Source: Macrotrachela quadricornifera (taxonomy: Eukaryota; Rotifera; Eurotatoria; Philodinida; Philodinidae). Taken from it: a stretch of DNA of 64,000 nucleotides. The notes beneath the pieces were generated by a model, which saw only the letters and a program-made list of their open reading frames with translations, was not told where the DNA came from and made no database searches. The stretch lies in NCBI GenBank assembly GCA_022393335.1, contig JAJEKB010020906.1, forward strand, positions 604,266 through 668,265, given 5' to 3'. Below, piece after piece: positions 24,103-35,756 of this stretch (position 1 is the stretch's first letter; each line of letters starts with the position of its first letter). The position numbers and the translations under genes are program-made.

Positions 24103-24822
24103 CCCTACGACACGCTGTCGACACATTTCTCTAACACACGTAACTTCAGTCACGTTTTGACAATATATCACCAGCGTGTCATGATGTGTTGACACATGAA
24201 TATCCTTCGTGTCGTAAAACGTGTCGGTGTTGCTATTTAATACGAAGCTATTCCTTCATTTATAGTGGTTAGCAATTGATATCAATACATATATTAATTT
24301 TTATTACTTTCCACTAGCATCTGCTGCATAATATCTTTATTACAATCGAAAAATATTATCTTACAAAAAAATATACATAAAAACAAATAAATATGCAAAA
24401 CGAAATTGACAAAATCATGCATATTTGTCCTTTTCGTAGAGCAAATATGTTTTTCGAATAAAAAAGTAAAAAATATATAGTAAAAAGTAATAATTAAATT
24501 ATGTAAAATTTAAAAAGGACCTTGCCTGAATTTTATTAATTAATTAATTGAAGAAATCTGATAATTATATTATCATGTTATATCTAAAAATACAGATGAA
24601 CTTATTTTAAAAATAAATTAATATATTATGAATTCTGAGCATGAAATTTGAACCATATATGGAACGAAAACACGATCGTTCTTTTTCTTTCCTGTCGCTC
24701 ATCCATACCGTATACATATGAACCGAAAACACGCTACCAATACATGTATCAACACATATGGTTACATGTAACGACATCGTGTCTTTGTGTCGACACATGT
24801 GTCGGTAACGTGTCTTGGATAC
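24103..24822. repeat. Putative MITE with GACACG/CGTGTC clusters at both ends
   Basis: Clusters of CGACACA, GACACG and CGTGTCG lie at 24110-24230 and 24715-24820, in roughly inverted arrangement, around an AT-rich core. Outer ends are imperfectly inverted (CCCTACGACACGCTG versus the complement of AACGTGTCTTGGATAC). No target duplication was resolved, so this may also be a degraded satellite. Confidence 0.35.
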
Positions 24823-24959
24823 AAATGACTATAATATGGATAAAATTGCAGGAAAGAAAAAAAACGAACTATTTAAGTTAATTGTTCGTTGTTTATATAT
24901 ACTTTATGCCATTATTATTACATATATTTGTCAATTATATACAAATTAAATTCATTAGA

Positions 24960-25490
24960 GTACAATAAAATACGTTAGTGAAGTTAGGAGCAGATTCAAG
25001 TTTTTCCAGCGAACATTTGCACATTAACCTGCGTCGAAGCAGCTCATCAGTGTGTCTTGTACAACTCGACGAGTTCCATCCATTGGTGCAATCAGATGCT
25101 TCATTGCCAAAAGTATGACCGAGAAAATTTTAAAATACCGTGTTTTTTCAATGAAATTGTGACAAGATATTTGAGCAAAAGCTGTCTATATTCATTTCAT
25201 TCTCTGTATCAATCCTGAAAATACTTATGTCTTGTGCAACTCGATGAGCTCTATCCAATGGTATATTCAGATCTTCGATAGCTCAAACTATAATTTTTGG
25301 CAGATCGATGGCACTAGAAAAAATTTGAAAATCATAGTTTTAGTTATCTAAGATCTGAATATACCAGTGGATAGAGCTCGTCGAGTTGTATAAGACACAC
25401 TGATAAGCTGCTTCGAGACAGGTTAATGTGCCAATGTTTGCCGGAAAAACCCGAATCAGCTGTTAACTTCACCAACATGTAGTCGACTGT
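24960..25490. repeat. Fold-back element with an internal third copy of its arm
   Basis: Left arm about 24980-25095 and right arm about 25350-25470 are inverted copies (shared: GCACATTAACCTG, TCAGTGTGTCTT, CAACTCGACGAG). A further copy of part of the arm in left-arm orientation lies at about 25228-25290 (TGCAACTCGATGAGCTCTAT). No coding capacity and no target duplication resolved. Confidence 0.55.
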
Positions 25491-25624
25491 AAACAATTAA
25501 CATTCAAATCTGCTTAGCGATCATCAAGAAGAGATTAAAGATTTACAATATATTTGGAAAATTTCATATATTTCAAATATAAAGTTAGAATGAATCATTA
25601 ATGAGTAAATTTAATTGTTTTCAA

Positions 25625-27369
25625 TTATTTCGATATACAACAGTCACATGTGTTAAATAAAATACCGACATTATTAGATTGACCATCAACGATAATAATA
25701 TCCAATTTATTATCATTATTGAAATCTCCTGAAGCAATTGCGTATGGAATACTACGAACTCCAGTTGAAAAAGTAATTTGTGTCAAAAAAGTTCCATTGC
25801 CAATACCAAGTAATATGCCTACGTTATGCGCATCACTATTACTTACAGCAAGATCTTGTTCACCATCATTATTAAAATCACCAGTAACAATCGAGAATGA
25901 ATGACTATAAGTTCCAGTCGACAATTGAATTTGTTCTTTCAAAGATCCATCGCCATTTCCAAACATTATACCTATATTAGATTTTGGTGTATTCGCAATA
26001 GCAACATCCAATTGATTATCATTATTGAAATCATTTACAGCGATTGAGTTAGGGGAACTATAAAATCCAGTATAATATATGATTGGTACAGCAAAATCTT
26101 CATTATTAATATTAAGTAGAATACCCACGCAGTCACTAATAGTAGAACTAGCAACGAGATCCAATCGACCATCATTATTGAAATCACCGGTAGCTAATCC
26201 TGACCAATAACCTGAAGTACTTGTAGAAAATGTAGTTGAAACTTGAAACGTTCTGTTATTACTACCAAGCAATACAAGTATATTATGAGGAAAATCATTA
26301 ACAATAGCCAAATCTAAATAATTATCATCATTAAAATCACCGATAGCAATAGACGAAGGTAAGCTGTTGTATCCACTGGAAAATACTACTGCTGTTTGAA
26401 AAGTTCCATCACCATTCCCAAACAATATACTTACATCGTTAGATGCTAAATTTGTAGCAGCAATATCTGGATAACCATCGAGATCAAAATCAGCAGCAAC
26501 AACTGACATTGAATAAATCCCATTAGTCAAATAGGTTACTTGTGCTTGAAAAGTTCCCTCACCATTTCCAAGCAATACATCCACATTCCTAGTATTACTA
26601 TTAATGACAACAATATCTAGGTGACTATCATTATTAAAATCATTAACAGCAATAGAATTTGGATAAACATAATTAGCATACGAAACTATTGGTTGAAATG
26701 TTAATTGACAAGTGAATGCTTAAAAAAACAAAGTGAGAAAATTTTACCATGAATCCCAGAAATAAAAATCTTAAGAATGTGAGTGTGAGTATGAAGTTTA
26801 AAACATCATACATAAAATAAGTTTTACAGTTCTAACATACATACCTGCTGAAGTAGAAACAGTCGTTGTTGATATAACCGTGGTAATTGTTGATGTTATC
26901 GTCGTGTTCATTGACAGAACTAATAGAAAAAAAGAAAATCATAAGAAAAGAGTTTCGAAGTGCGAATGTAGGATTCAAGTAGTCATCTAAAATGATACTA
27001 CTTACAACGAAAGGTTGCGTACTACCAGTAAAAGAGATTGAACATATTTGGATCAAATGTCAGGTCTCACTGCCAAACTAACAGTTTTTAAAGATTACAT
27101 GCTCATAGAGTACTTCGAGTAAATTATTTAATGAATTAAACAACATTTTTTTCAGTATTATATGAACAACACTCTGTTTTGTTAGAGATTTTAGAAACAT
27201 TCTCAGAATATTTCTTATATTTTTATTTCAATTGACTAAATAATAAAATATATGTCATACCTGCTAATAAAGCATTATCGTTTATTTCTCGATTAAAATA
27301 AACTGATACAATAATCATAGCCACAATCATGAGTATGATAAGAATAAGACCAAAGATAAAACAACGCAT
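25625..27369 (-). CDS. FG-GAP/VCBS beta-propeller protein, single N-terminal TM and Ser/Thr linker
   Basis: Exons 27369-27261, 26919-26845 and 26718-25625 join in frame to 425 residues, with phase-1 introns. Exon 1 holds an N-terminal hydrophobic segment (about residues 3-24, FGLILIILMIVAMIIVSVYF), a signal anchor or TM helix. Exon 2 is a short Thr/Ser-rich linker (TTITSTITTVISTTTVSTS). Exon 3 carries seven repeats of the calcium-binding type DFNNDxxxD (for example DFDLDGYPD, DFNNDGRLD, DFNNDNKLD), each followed by a GNGDGTF-like turn, consistent with an integrin-like seven-bladed propeller. It ends NTCDCCISK. A likely cell-surface or secreted adhesion/recognition protein. The specific ligand cannot be read from sequence. 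Confidence 0.85.
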
Positions 27370-27429
27370 TAATGTAGAGAATAAATTAGTTCTAATAGAA
27401 ATGAAAATAAATTATGATTAAAATTAAAA

Positions 27430-28878
27430 CTAATATAGTATATACTGAGGTATTAGATCTACAGTTGTATTGCGACTATTTATAGACGGTATTACTGTAT
27501 TAGCCGTTTCTATTGTATCCATCTCGATATTTGATATTGGTTCAATAATATTCTTTCGTCTCTTCCAATACTGATAGATTTTAACTATAAGATAAATTAG
27601 ATGTGGACAGATCCACTTGAGAATAAAAGTAAGACCACCATAAAGATTAAGTAAAATAGTTATTGTATAAAGTAAATTGAACCGTTCAACATAAGTATAT
27701 GAACATAATATAGGTAAACATAGATGAAAATATGCTGAATAATTAATTGTTGTTGTCCAATTTTCAATGAAAAGCTGTTCGACAAGATTAATAACAGTAG
27801 TATTCAATGGAAATCGACTGATATCTGGAGAATATGATAAAGAAATATCATTCATATAGCTATTAATATTAATATTATTTGTAAATTGTTGAATGAGATT
27901 AATACATGATAAATTATAAAAACATTCAAGTGTTGAAAGAAAAAATGATTCAGTTGGTGTACAACCCATTCTTAAACCTATAACTAAAGGATTTTCAGTA
28001 GAATTTGATTCAATAAAGGTTGCTTGAGTTGTGCAATTTGAAAATAATCCACATGAACATTCATTATCATAAATTATTGATTGAGTAATCGCACTAGTAT
28101 CACTAAAATTATTATTTCCAGGAGCTATATACTGAAAATTTGTTCCATAAGCTGTTATGATAGCATTACCATGATTAATAGCTCGAATTAAGAAGAAAAG
28201 ACGATTGAGTTTTGTAGGAGCATTTAATTTACTATATTCAATAACTAAATTAAGTTGTGTACGAAAAATTGTTGGTGGTAGAAGTTGAGCAGTAACAAAG
28301 AGTGATGAAAGAAATTGATCAACAGAATCTCTCATTGATTCTATAGAATAATTACATAATTCAGAAAGAAATTGTAGATGAGCTGTTAAAAAACGACGAT
28401 AATCTTTAATATCATAAATAGAAAGATCAGAAAACAAGTTTTTTGTGATATTTATTCTCCAATCAACTGTAACAAATGGACTCGAACAAATCTAAAATCA
28501 ATTGAAAGATAAAAAAATAAATGAATTTTCATGTCTACTTACTTGATGAAATACAGGTACAATATTAATAAATTGATTGTATCTTGATGAAATTGATGAA
28601 CAAGGACATTGAAGTGTATCGCTATGCTTAAGTATAAGTTCATTATAGGTAGCGAGAGATGGATTAACAATTGTATTTGTTAAAACTTGTTCTTGAATTG
28701 TGGTATATAGACCGAGAATAGTAAAACTAATTAATAGAAGAACAATGTATAGACGAGTAGACCATTGACCAAGAATCTTCGCTTTTGTACGATCGATATT
28801 ACTTCCAAAAGTTCGTATTGGAAATATGTTTGAATTAATTAATATTGTATACAAGAATGTCAATAAATTGCGTGACAT
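27430..28878 (-). CDS. Two-TM, Cys-rich extracellular-loop protein, paralogue A
   Basis: Exons 28878-28543 and 28491-27430 give 465 residues. The start was chosen at ATG 28878, because the open frame to 28926 crosses a likely acceptor (TATATAG). One TM segment lies near residues 43-59 (RLYIVLLLISFTILGLY), a large loop with many N-glycosylation sequons follows, and a second TM is near 385-414 (TITILLNLYGGLTFILKW). Conserved loop motifs shared with the two neighbours are TLxCPC, CSS-(F/Y)-(V/I), GC-(T/F) and LSTLECxY. The arrangement (short cytosolic ends, large Cys-rich ectodomain, C-terminal TM with GGL) recalls ENaC/P2X topology, but I see no diagnostic motif of either family. Function unknown. 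Confidence 0.65.
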
Positions 28879-29358
28879 TGTTTTGATTTGATCAAACAAT
28901 TTTCTATTATCTATATAAAAAAACAATAATATATTCTTGCATTTTACTATAAAATATATACAATTTTTAAAATATTCAAACTAGAAATGTGTTAAAATAA
29001 ATTTTATAGAAAACTAGTAGAAGTACTGGATGTTGATCGAGATAACTTGATAGGATGCATTTACTGTAAGAGGAAACGATGTCACTACGATCTTCTTCTA
29101 GTATTTCAATAATTCCTTAATATGATGCAATAGAAAAGTCTCAATGACGATATATGACTTATTCTTTCAGTGATTTTCTAGTGGTATACCGTAACACAAA
29201 GATATAATGCACGATACCCATGTTTTACTCAGGAGCGGATGCAAAAATTTTTCTAAGGTGATGTGGAAGGGAGGTGCGGTACTATTTAAAAAATTACGTT
29301 AGAAGAGGGATGACAGGAAAAAAGTGCAAATAGACAAACATTCTTCTTCATATGTATA

Positions 29359-30736
29359 TGTCGCAGGACAGTGTGGAATCTAGTTCAATTTAGAATTTTC
29401 CTAGTACAGATTAGAATTCTAATTTGAACTAGGATGAATTAGAATCTTTATTATTACTAGTTCAATATAGAACGATCTCATATTGAACTAGTTGAGTTTG
29501 GAATTCTGTTTCGAACTAGGATAGTGTGAGATTCTTCTGTGTCCTATTCACACTGGACTAGTAAAAATTAGAATTCTTATTAGAAGTAGGTCAGAATGGA
29601 ATTCATAAGAATGATCATCACTATGATCGTATGTGTTATTTTTTTTCTGTTCTCCTTCTTCTTACATATGTATTATCGTCTTTTGTCATCCTCTCTATCG
29701 AGAGGTATTTTTCTCTCTTTCATATATGAAGGATTAATCCTCGCTATGTTATCTTAGTTTTTATATTACTCTATGGAATGATCAGTTTAGGGATTTTTCT
29801 TAAGTATTCATATATGGGTTTTCTCCTTTTTGCCAACCTATGTATAGTCGTTCATTTTTTGTGGAGAGTGTGTGTGATAAATAAATTTCAACTACAAATG
29901 GAAGACGCATTCTATGCAAGAGAAGATTCATATATTCAAGCACTTAGTAAAAGAAAACAAGAAAAATTTGTAATCAAATCTGAAACACACAACCAAGTGG
30001 TGCAGATATTAAAAAAAGAAGAAGGTAACTTTGGAGCAAAGTTCAAGTTTTGGGCTAAACAGCGGTTTTACTTGATGAAAACCAGTGATCAAGAAATTCT
30101 ATATTCTTCAAAAGAAAAACTTCCTGTGGTAATATTCGAAAATTTCTTTCAAAAAATTGATGAGTGCCATACCGCTGTTGGGCATTTAGGAAGGGATAAA
30201 ACCTGACATGAAGTAAAATATTAATTATAAGTGTTACATCAACTGATCTTTTTTCTACCTAGATTCGACAGAGATTCTCATGTATACCGCTTGCAACTGT
30301 TAGAATATTTATCTCTTTGTGTGACCATTGTGTGACTCGAAGAGTTTTCCCCAAGCCAGTTGTTGGAAAGCCGATTATTTCGGTGGGCTTTATGACCAGG
30401 ATGCAAATAGATCTCATTGATATGAGAAGTGCTGCATATAATGAGTATAAATGGATCTTTCAAATATGTTCAATTCCTAACTCTGTTATATTATCCCATT
30501 CCGACCTATTTCTAATAAGAATTCTAATTTTTACTAGTCCAGTGTGAATAGGACACATTAGAATCTCACACTATCCTAGTTCAAAATAGAATTCCAAACT
30601 CAACTAGTTCAATATGAGATCGTTCTATATTGAACTAGTGATAATAAAGAGTCTAATTCATCCTAGTTCAAATCAGAATTCTAATCTGTACTAGGAAAAT
30701 TCTAAATTGAACTAGATTCCACACTGTTCTGTGACA
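29359..30736 (+). mobile_element. Ginger-like DNA transposon with about 250-bp inverted repeats
   Basis: Left arm about 29359-29605 and right arm about 30490-30736 are long inverted copies. The ends read TGTCGCAGGACAGTGTGG and TGTCACAGAACAGTGTGG, each flanked by TATA, a possible 4-bp duplication. TG..CA ends and a 4-5 bp duplication fit Ginger elements, which move with a retrovirus-like integrase but lack LTRs and reverse transcriptase. The interior holds a truncated integrase-like pseudogene. It sits between paralogues A and B of the two-TM family. Confidence 0.6.
29778..30475 (+). pseudogene. Truncated Ginger-type integrase, with stops
   Basis: The frame from about 29893 gives an integrase N-terminal part like that of Ginger/KRBA2-type proteins: RKQEKFVIKSETHNQVVQIL, then FYLMKTSDQEILYSSKEKLP and the His residues of a zinc-binding module (ECHTAVGHLGRDKT). 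A TGA follows GRDKT at 30204-30206, and more stops occur to about 30290. A later block (about 30305-30475) reads CDHCVTRRVFPKP and TRMQIDLIDMRSAAYNEYKW, matching the CxxC of the zinc module and the first catalytic Asp (DLIDM) of the integrase core. The rest of the core is missing: the right arm begins directly after. The first 38 residues (MISLGIF...) are probably not part of the integrase. Confidence 0.6.
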
Positions 30737-30949
30737 TATATATATCGATACATCTTATTAAGCGATGTTGAACATCGCGAAATAGGATAACTGCTCACTT
30801 CATACATTCTCGAATAGATCAGTACTTTGTTAGAATAATAGAAAAAGAATAAAACATTGTTTTGTTTAATCTCAATACTTTTGTAAGATAATATTTTGTT
30901 TTAAAAAAACATTTCTTATGAAATACTCATCAATAACTTAAAGAAGCTT

Positions 30950-33372
30950 TTAATTTCGTGAGTTATCTTGGCAATTACCTCGCTGTTGTCTTCTAGGTTT
31001 TCGTCTTACTAAGCCAAATACGAGCTTCACAAGTAAAGGTGTGATTAATCGTAGGATAGCCGTCAGACCACCAATTATAGATACTAGTTTAATTATTATT
31101 CCAATGAAATTTGTAGTATGCGCTGTGTAAGAATAAGTACAATAAATCGGTGCACAAGCTTCATAATAATATTCGAATGAAGAAGAAAGATTCCATTGTT
31201 CAATCATCATTTGTCGAATCATGACTGAAAGACTCGTATTTCGAAAGAAACGAGTAGAGTTTTTATCATAAATAAGTGGAGAGACTTGAAACCATTCTAC
31301 ATCTATATCATTCAAAAGCGTTCTATTTATCATGATATATTGAGCTGATATACAAGAATCTAAATAATAACACTCGAGTGTTGAAAGTAAAAGAGTGTCA
31401 CTTGTAAAACATCCTTTAATTGCGCCTGGTGTTGTATGAGGAAAAGTAAAACTCACGCTACCATCTGCCCTAAACCTCATTGGAAATGTATTAATCACAG
31501 TTTGACAATAAGGATCAGTAGCACAAATACAATCAAAAGATGTTGAATTTATATTTTTCACACCAGTAAGATTGAATTTAAACTATAAAGAAAAGAAAAA
31601 TCATATTTTTTTTTGTACAGTGAATAGGTAGAAGAAGAGATCAGAGATGGGCAGTTCCGACTCTAAATTCAACGCTTATCCTCAGGCTTCGACTGTGTGA
31701 CTCCAAGAACGAGCCTTCAGTCTTCTCTTGTTTTTTCTTTTAATTGACTTTTACGTATTCAAGTAACTAGATGTACAAAAAGTTATAATACGAACGAAGC
31801 AAATGCATAGCAAATAAAAGATATATAATATAGAGGATCACAGTTGCACTTGTCAAATGTTTTTTTAAGTGAAATGTTTACAGTACAAAATGTCGCTTTT
31901 CTTTTCCGAACGAATACTTACATAGTATGGTGGTTGATCATTATTTTCATTTAATTTATCGTCAAGAAGCACTATTGCATTATCAGATAGGGCAAAAGGT
32001 TGATCTACTTGAATGAAAAGATGTATTATATCAACAAGAAGATCAAAATCAATAATTAATGATTGAACAAATTGATTGTAAGTTGTATTTAACTGAACAT
32101 CAAAATCAAGTTTAGTAAGTACATTTGATGTAACCAAAGACTGAGTTTCAAAGCGGGTAATAGCATCAGTAATTGTATTATTAGCCAGTTTACAGAGAGT
32201 AGATAATAATCGAAAGTGAATATCTGTCAAACCAGGCCAATGATAAATAGGTTTACCCGCCAAAGTGGCCCCAAGATATAAAATTAACGATATCCATGAT
32301 TCACTAACATAATCACTTGAACACACTTGATGTAAAGTTGCTGATAATGACATAAATTTATTATAAGATATCATTACATTTAGACAAGGACATTTTAATG
32401 TATTTGAATATAAATCTAACAGTTGTTCATAGTCAGATGATGATGGATTTGATACAGTCATTGTAGTCGTTTGAGTATTCAGCGAAGTAAATATAACAAG
32501 AATAAGAATTGAGCCTTAAATCACGCAATAAAATATCAACTAAGACAATTTTTGGTTCCTGTATTGTTAGGATGGAACTCTTATACTCATTTCTTATTCT
32601 TTCATGAAAAACTTTCTTAATCATAAATAATGAGAATAAATTCTTTGATAAATATTCAAAACTCTCTTACTAATGTCTGCACCAACATTAAGTAAGGATG
32701 AATGCAAGTTCAATAACTCTATAACTGCAATAGTTAGCAATTTGTAGTTTTCACTAATCAAAAGAGGAAACTTTGAAAGGTCTTTTTTTCAATGATGTGT
32801 ATGAATAAATCATTTTGAACAGTATGATCCGTGAAAATTTTTCCTTGGAATATAGAGAAATAATATGCCAATAGAATAAATCTTTCATTTTGATACTCAT
32901 ATTTTAATCAGCATTAAAATCCAAACATTTCCCAGAGCTTAATTTTGCACGTTATGAAAAATCATTTTCTTGTAATTGAGAACTTTCAGGTATTTAAAAA
33001 GATAATTTTCTCTTTTTTTCATTTATGATCTTTAAAAATCGATCACGTACATGATATAAATGACGTTTCAGGACAAAAATGAATTTCATGGATGAAACTG
33101 TTCAAAATGATTTGTTTATATACATTATTGGTAGGAAAGACATTTCAGAATCTCCTCTTTCGGTTAGTGAAAATTGCCGATCGCTTAACTATTGTAGTTA
33201 TATCCATCCGTATGTAATTCTAGCGCAGACATTAGCTTAAATCTCATCTTATTATAATTCAAGTTTTAGTTATTAAATAATTCTTACTAGCAAGTAAAAA
33301 CAAATACAAGCGCGTGCTTATACGTTGTTGTTTAATAGCACTTTCTGTCCGATCATTATTCGACTTGAACAT
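30950..33372 (-). CDS. Two-TM, Cys-rich extracellular-loop protein, paralogue B
   Basis: Exons 33372-33288, 32514-31922 and 31582-30950 give 436 residues. TM1 is at about 21-39 (LYLFLLASSILILVIFTSL) and TM2 at about 384-418 (IIIKLVSIIGGLTAILRLI), followed by a basic tail. Family motifs are present (NTLKCPC, VCSSDYVS, LSTLECYYLDSC, CAPIYC). The first intron is 773 nt and the second 339 nt; the second contains one hAT-like end (CAGAGATGGGCAG at about 31645). The N-terminus is uncertain: the frame upstream of ATG 33372 reads IRTFTRWIKKLN, resembling the start of paralogues A and C, but has no ATG before a stop, so the original start may be lost. Confidence 0.6.
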
Positions 33373-33454
33373 ATTTAATTTTTTTATCCATCGAGTAAAT
33401 GTACGAATGTAGATCACAAAATGTTCTATGAATTAGAATTAGAAGAGAAATTTT

Positions 33455-35756
33455 TCAGTATAATTGTTTACCTTTATCAAAACTGTTTCTTAGTGAGCGA
33501 AATTTAAGATTCAATGAAATTCTAACTAAAAAAACAGCAATCATACGTAGTATAATTATGAGACCACCATACAAGCTGATTAATAATGTTATTGTATAGG
33601 ATAAATTCATATAATCTCTTTTTGTGTATGTACAAAATGCAGGAGCACATTCAGTAAAGTATTTTAAATAATTCATCTCTGTTGACCATTTTTCAACAAG
33701 TAGATTAGTTAAACTATCGTTTAAAGAAATCTTTGATCGATTAGAAGATAAAATTGAATTAGTCCAATTCAATGTTGTCTAAATAAGAAGATTTTTTATA
33801 TAATAGATTAAATTCTATAGTACATTTACTTGACTCAAAGCTGGAAAGTAATCAGGAAAGATTTGAAGACAATTAATATTATAAAGACAATCCAGTGTGC
33901 TTGAAAGAAGAGCCTCAAATGGAGTACATCCTCCAAAAAATCCATCAACTATTGCGGAAGCATTCGGTTCAAAATAGGGAGGATAATAGGGCCATGTATA
34001 ATGAGTGTCCACACTTTCCACATATGATAATGAGTAGAAACCAGCTGGAACTGTTGGGCCTTTTGAATAGCAAGGTGAACCAGTATCAGCACTAACTGTA
34101 GAAGCATTTTTGTCGAAATAATATGTAGTGGTTGCATATACATTATTCGGCGGATTTAAATTCGGATTTATTCCAACCATTCCATTTGTATTTAGTGCTG
34201 AGATTAAAGAGTTTGATCGAGTTATTATTTGTAGAAAGTTTAATAATGAAATAAATTGAAAAGATATGCTATTTTGAGCAATCTGAAGATTTTTATCAAT
34301 ATAAGATTGAATTTCATTTTCTTGAAGAACTTCAACAGTGACTAATTCATTATTATTAAAGTTGTCTAATGTTTGAGAAACTGTCTTTTGACAGAATGAG
34401 CAAAGAGCAGCAAGAAGTTTAAACTAAATATAAAGATAAACAAACTCTTAAAAATAAAAGCTCACAAGGAAACCGTCCCAGATGTTCTACTCCAATTCTA
34501 TTCGTTCCATACATCATACGATAGAAGGCTCTGACGTAGGTAAAAATCTCAAGATTTGGAGATATTTTTATTTTTATTTTATCAAATGTTAAGAATAGTT
34601 GCCAGGATTATTTATTCTAAGACCAATCTATGAAGATCTAATTTATAAAAAATTTTTAGATACCTTGGACACTACGTGAACTAATCATATTTCGTTTTTT
34701 TTTGAAAATTCGAAAAAATTTCTCTTGAATGTCAGTCGGTTTATTGAAGATAAATCATCTAACACTATTGTTCATAAAGATAAATTTAAATTAAAACTTG
34801 AAGATGATGTATGTTTTAAATGAAATAATTGTGAGTGTCGGTAAAGACAAAACTACAGAGTAGAAGTGCGTTATTGGAAACTGTATTTGTATTTCATAGT
34901 TATACCTCTACTGGAAACTACCCTCAACATTGGATAAAGTAGAACTAAAAATATCTCCAAATCCAAGAAACTATTCCCGAAAATCAGAGAAAATTTCAGC
35001 TATCTTTTTCGAAGATACGATGGATATACCTTCCCAGTCACGTCATCACTACTTTTATCCTCAAAGAATCCTTAATTGCTATTCTTCAAAAACCTATAAT
35101 AATAGGTAATATTGTTAAGTGATCAGAACAAAATACAGCTTGTTGAAAATAGAATCTGAATACAATTATATAAATCATTCAAAACTTTGATAGTAAATGA
35201 GATATATTAATGAAAAACAAGATAACTTACTTGAGAACTAGCTGTTGTTCGAAAATCCATTACTAGAAATGTACTTGCATATTGAAGATAAAGTGCTTTA
35301 ATCCATTCTTCACTAATGAAAATACTTGAACATACGGGATGAAATGAAATTGTAGTAGAAACAAAGTTATTGTAGGGTATCGTAATATTTTTACATGGGC
35401 ATCGTAATGTTTCGCCATGTTTACGATAGAGTTCAACAAATAAATGTCGATTGATATTTGAAATTCTGACTGTTCGAGTTTGTGGATTTATCAAGGCAAT
35501 GAAGAAAAGTATGTAAAAGATTACTGAAAATATAGAATTTATCAGAAAAATTTTCTTGTTTTCTATTCTTTCAAAATACTAATTTACCTATTAGAAGAGG
35601 TACATAAAGACGAGTAGCATATTTTTGATGTTGAATAACTTTAGCCGGATCTTCTGGTTCATCATTGTCATCTTCATATTCATTTTCATCAGGAATAAAA
35701 AGATTATAATTGTGTATTCGATTATCGAGCCATTGAAGAAATCGTCGAACATTCAT
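33455..35756 (-). CDS. Two-TM, Cys-rich extracellular-loop protein, paralogue C
   Basis: Exons 35756-35588, 35523-35231, 34423-33830 and 33778-33455 give 459 residues with frame preserved at every junction. It opens with an acidic cytosolic stretch (DENEYEDDNDEPEDP). TM1 is at about 51-68 and TM2 at about 411-437 (ITLLISLYGGLIIILRMI). Family motifs ETLRCPC, VCSSIFIS, GCTPFEALLSSTLDCLY and CAPAFC match paralogues A and B. The third exon has a variable insert rich in Pro, Tyr and Asn. The 807-nt intron (35230-34424) contains a partial inverted repeat (GATTTGGAGATATTTTTA at about 34554 and its complement near 34960), probably an inserted element. The C-terminus could continue by splicing at GATAAAG|GTAAAC. 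Confidence 0.62.

Noticed and set aside
27430..35756. Calling the two-TM array ENaC or P2X channels
   Set aside because: Topology is similar but no diagnostic motif of either family was seen; left as unknown family.
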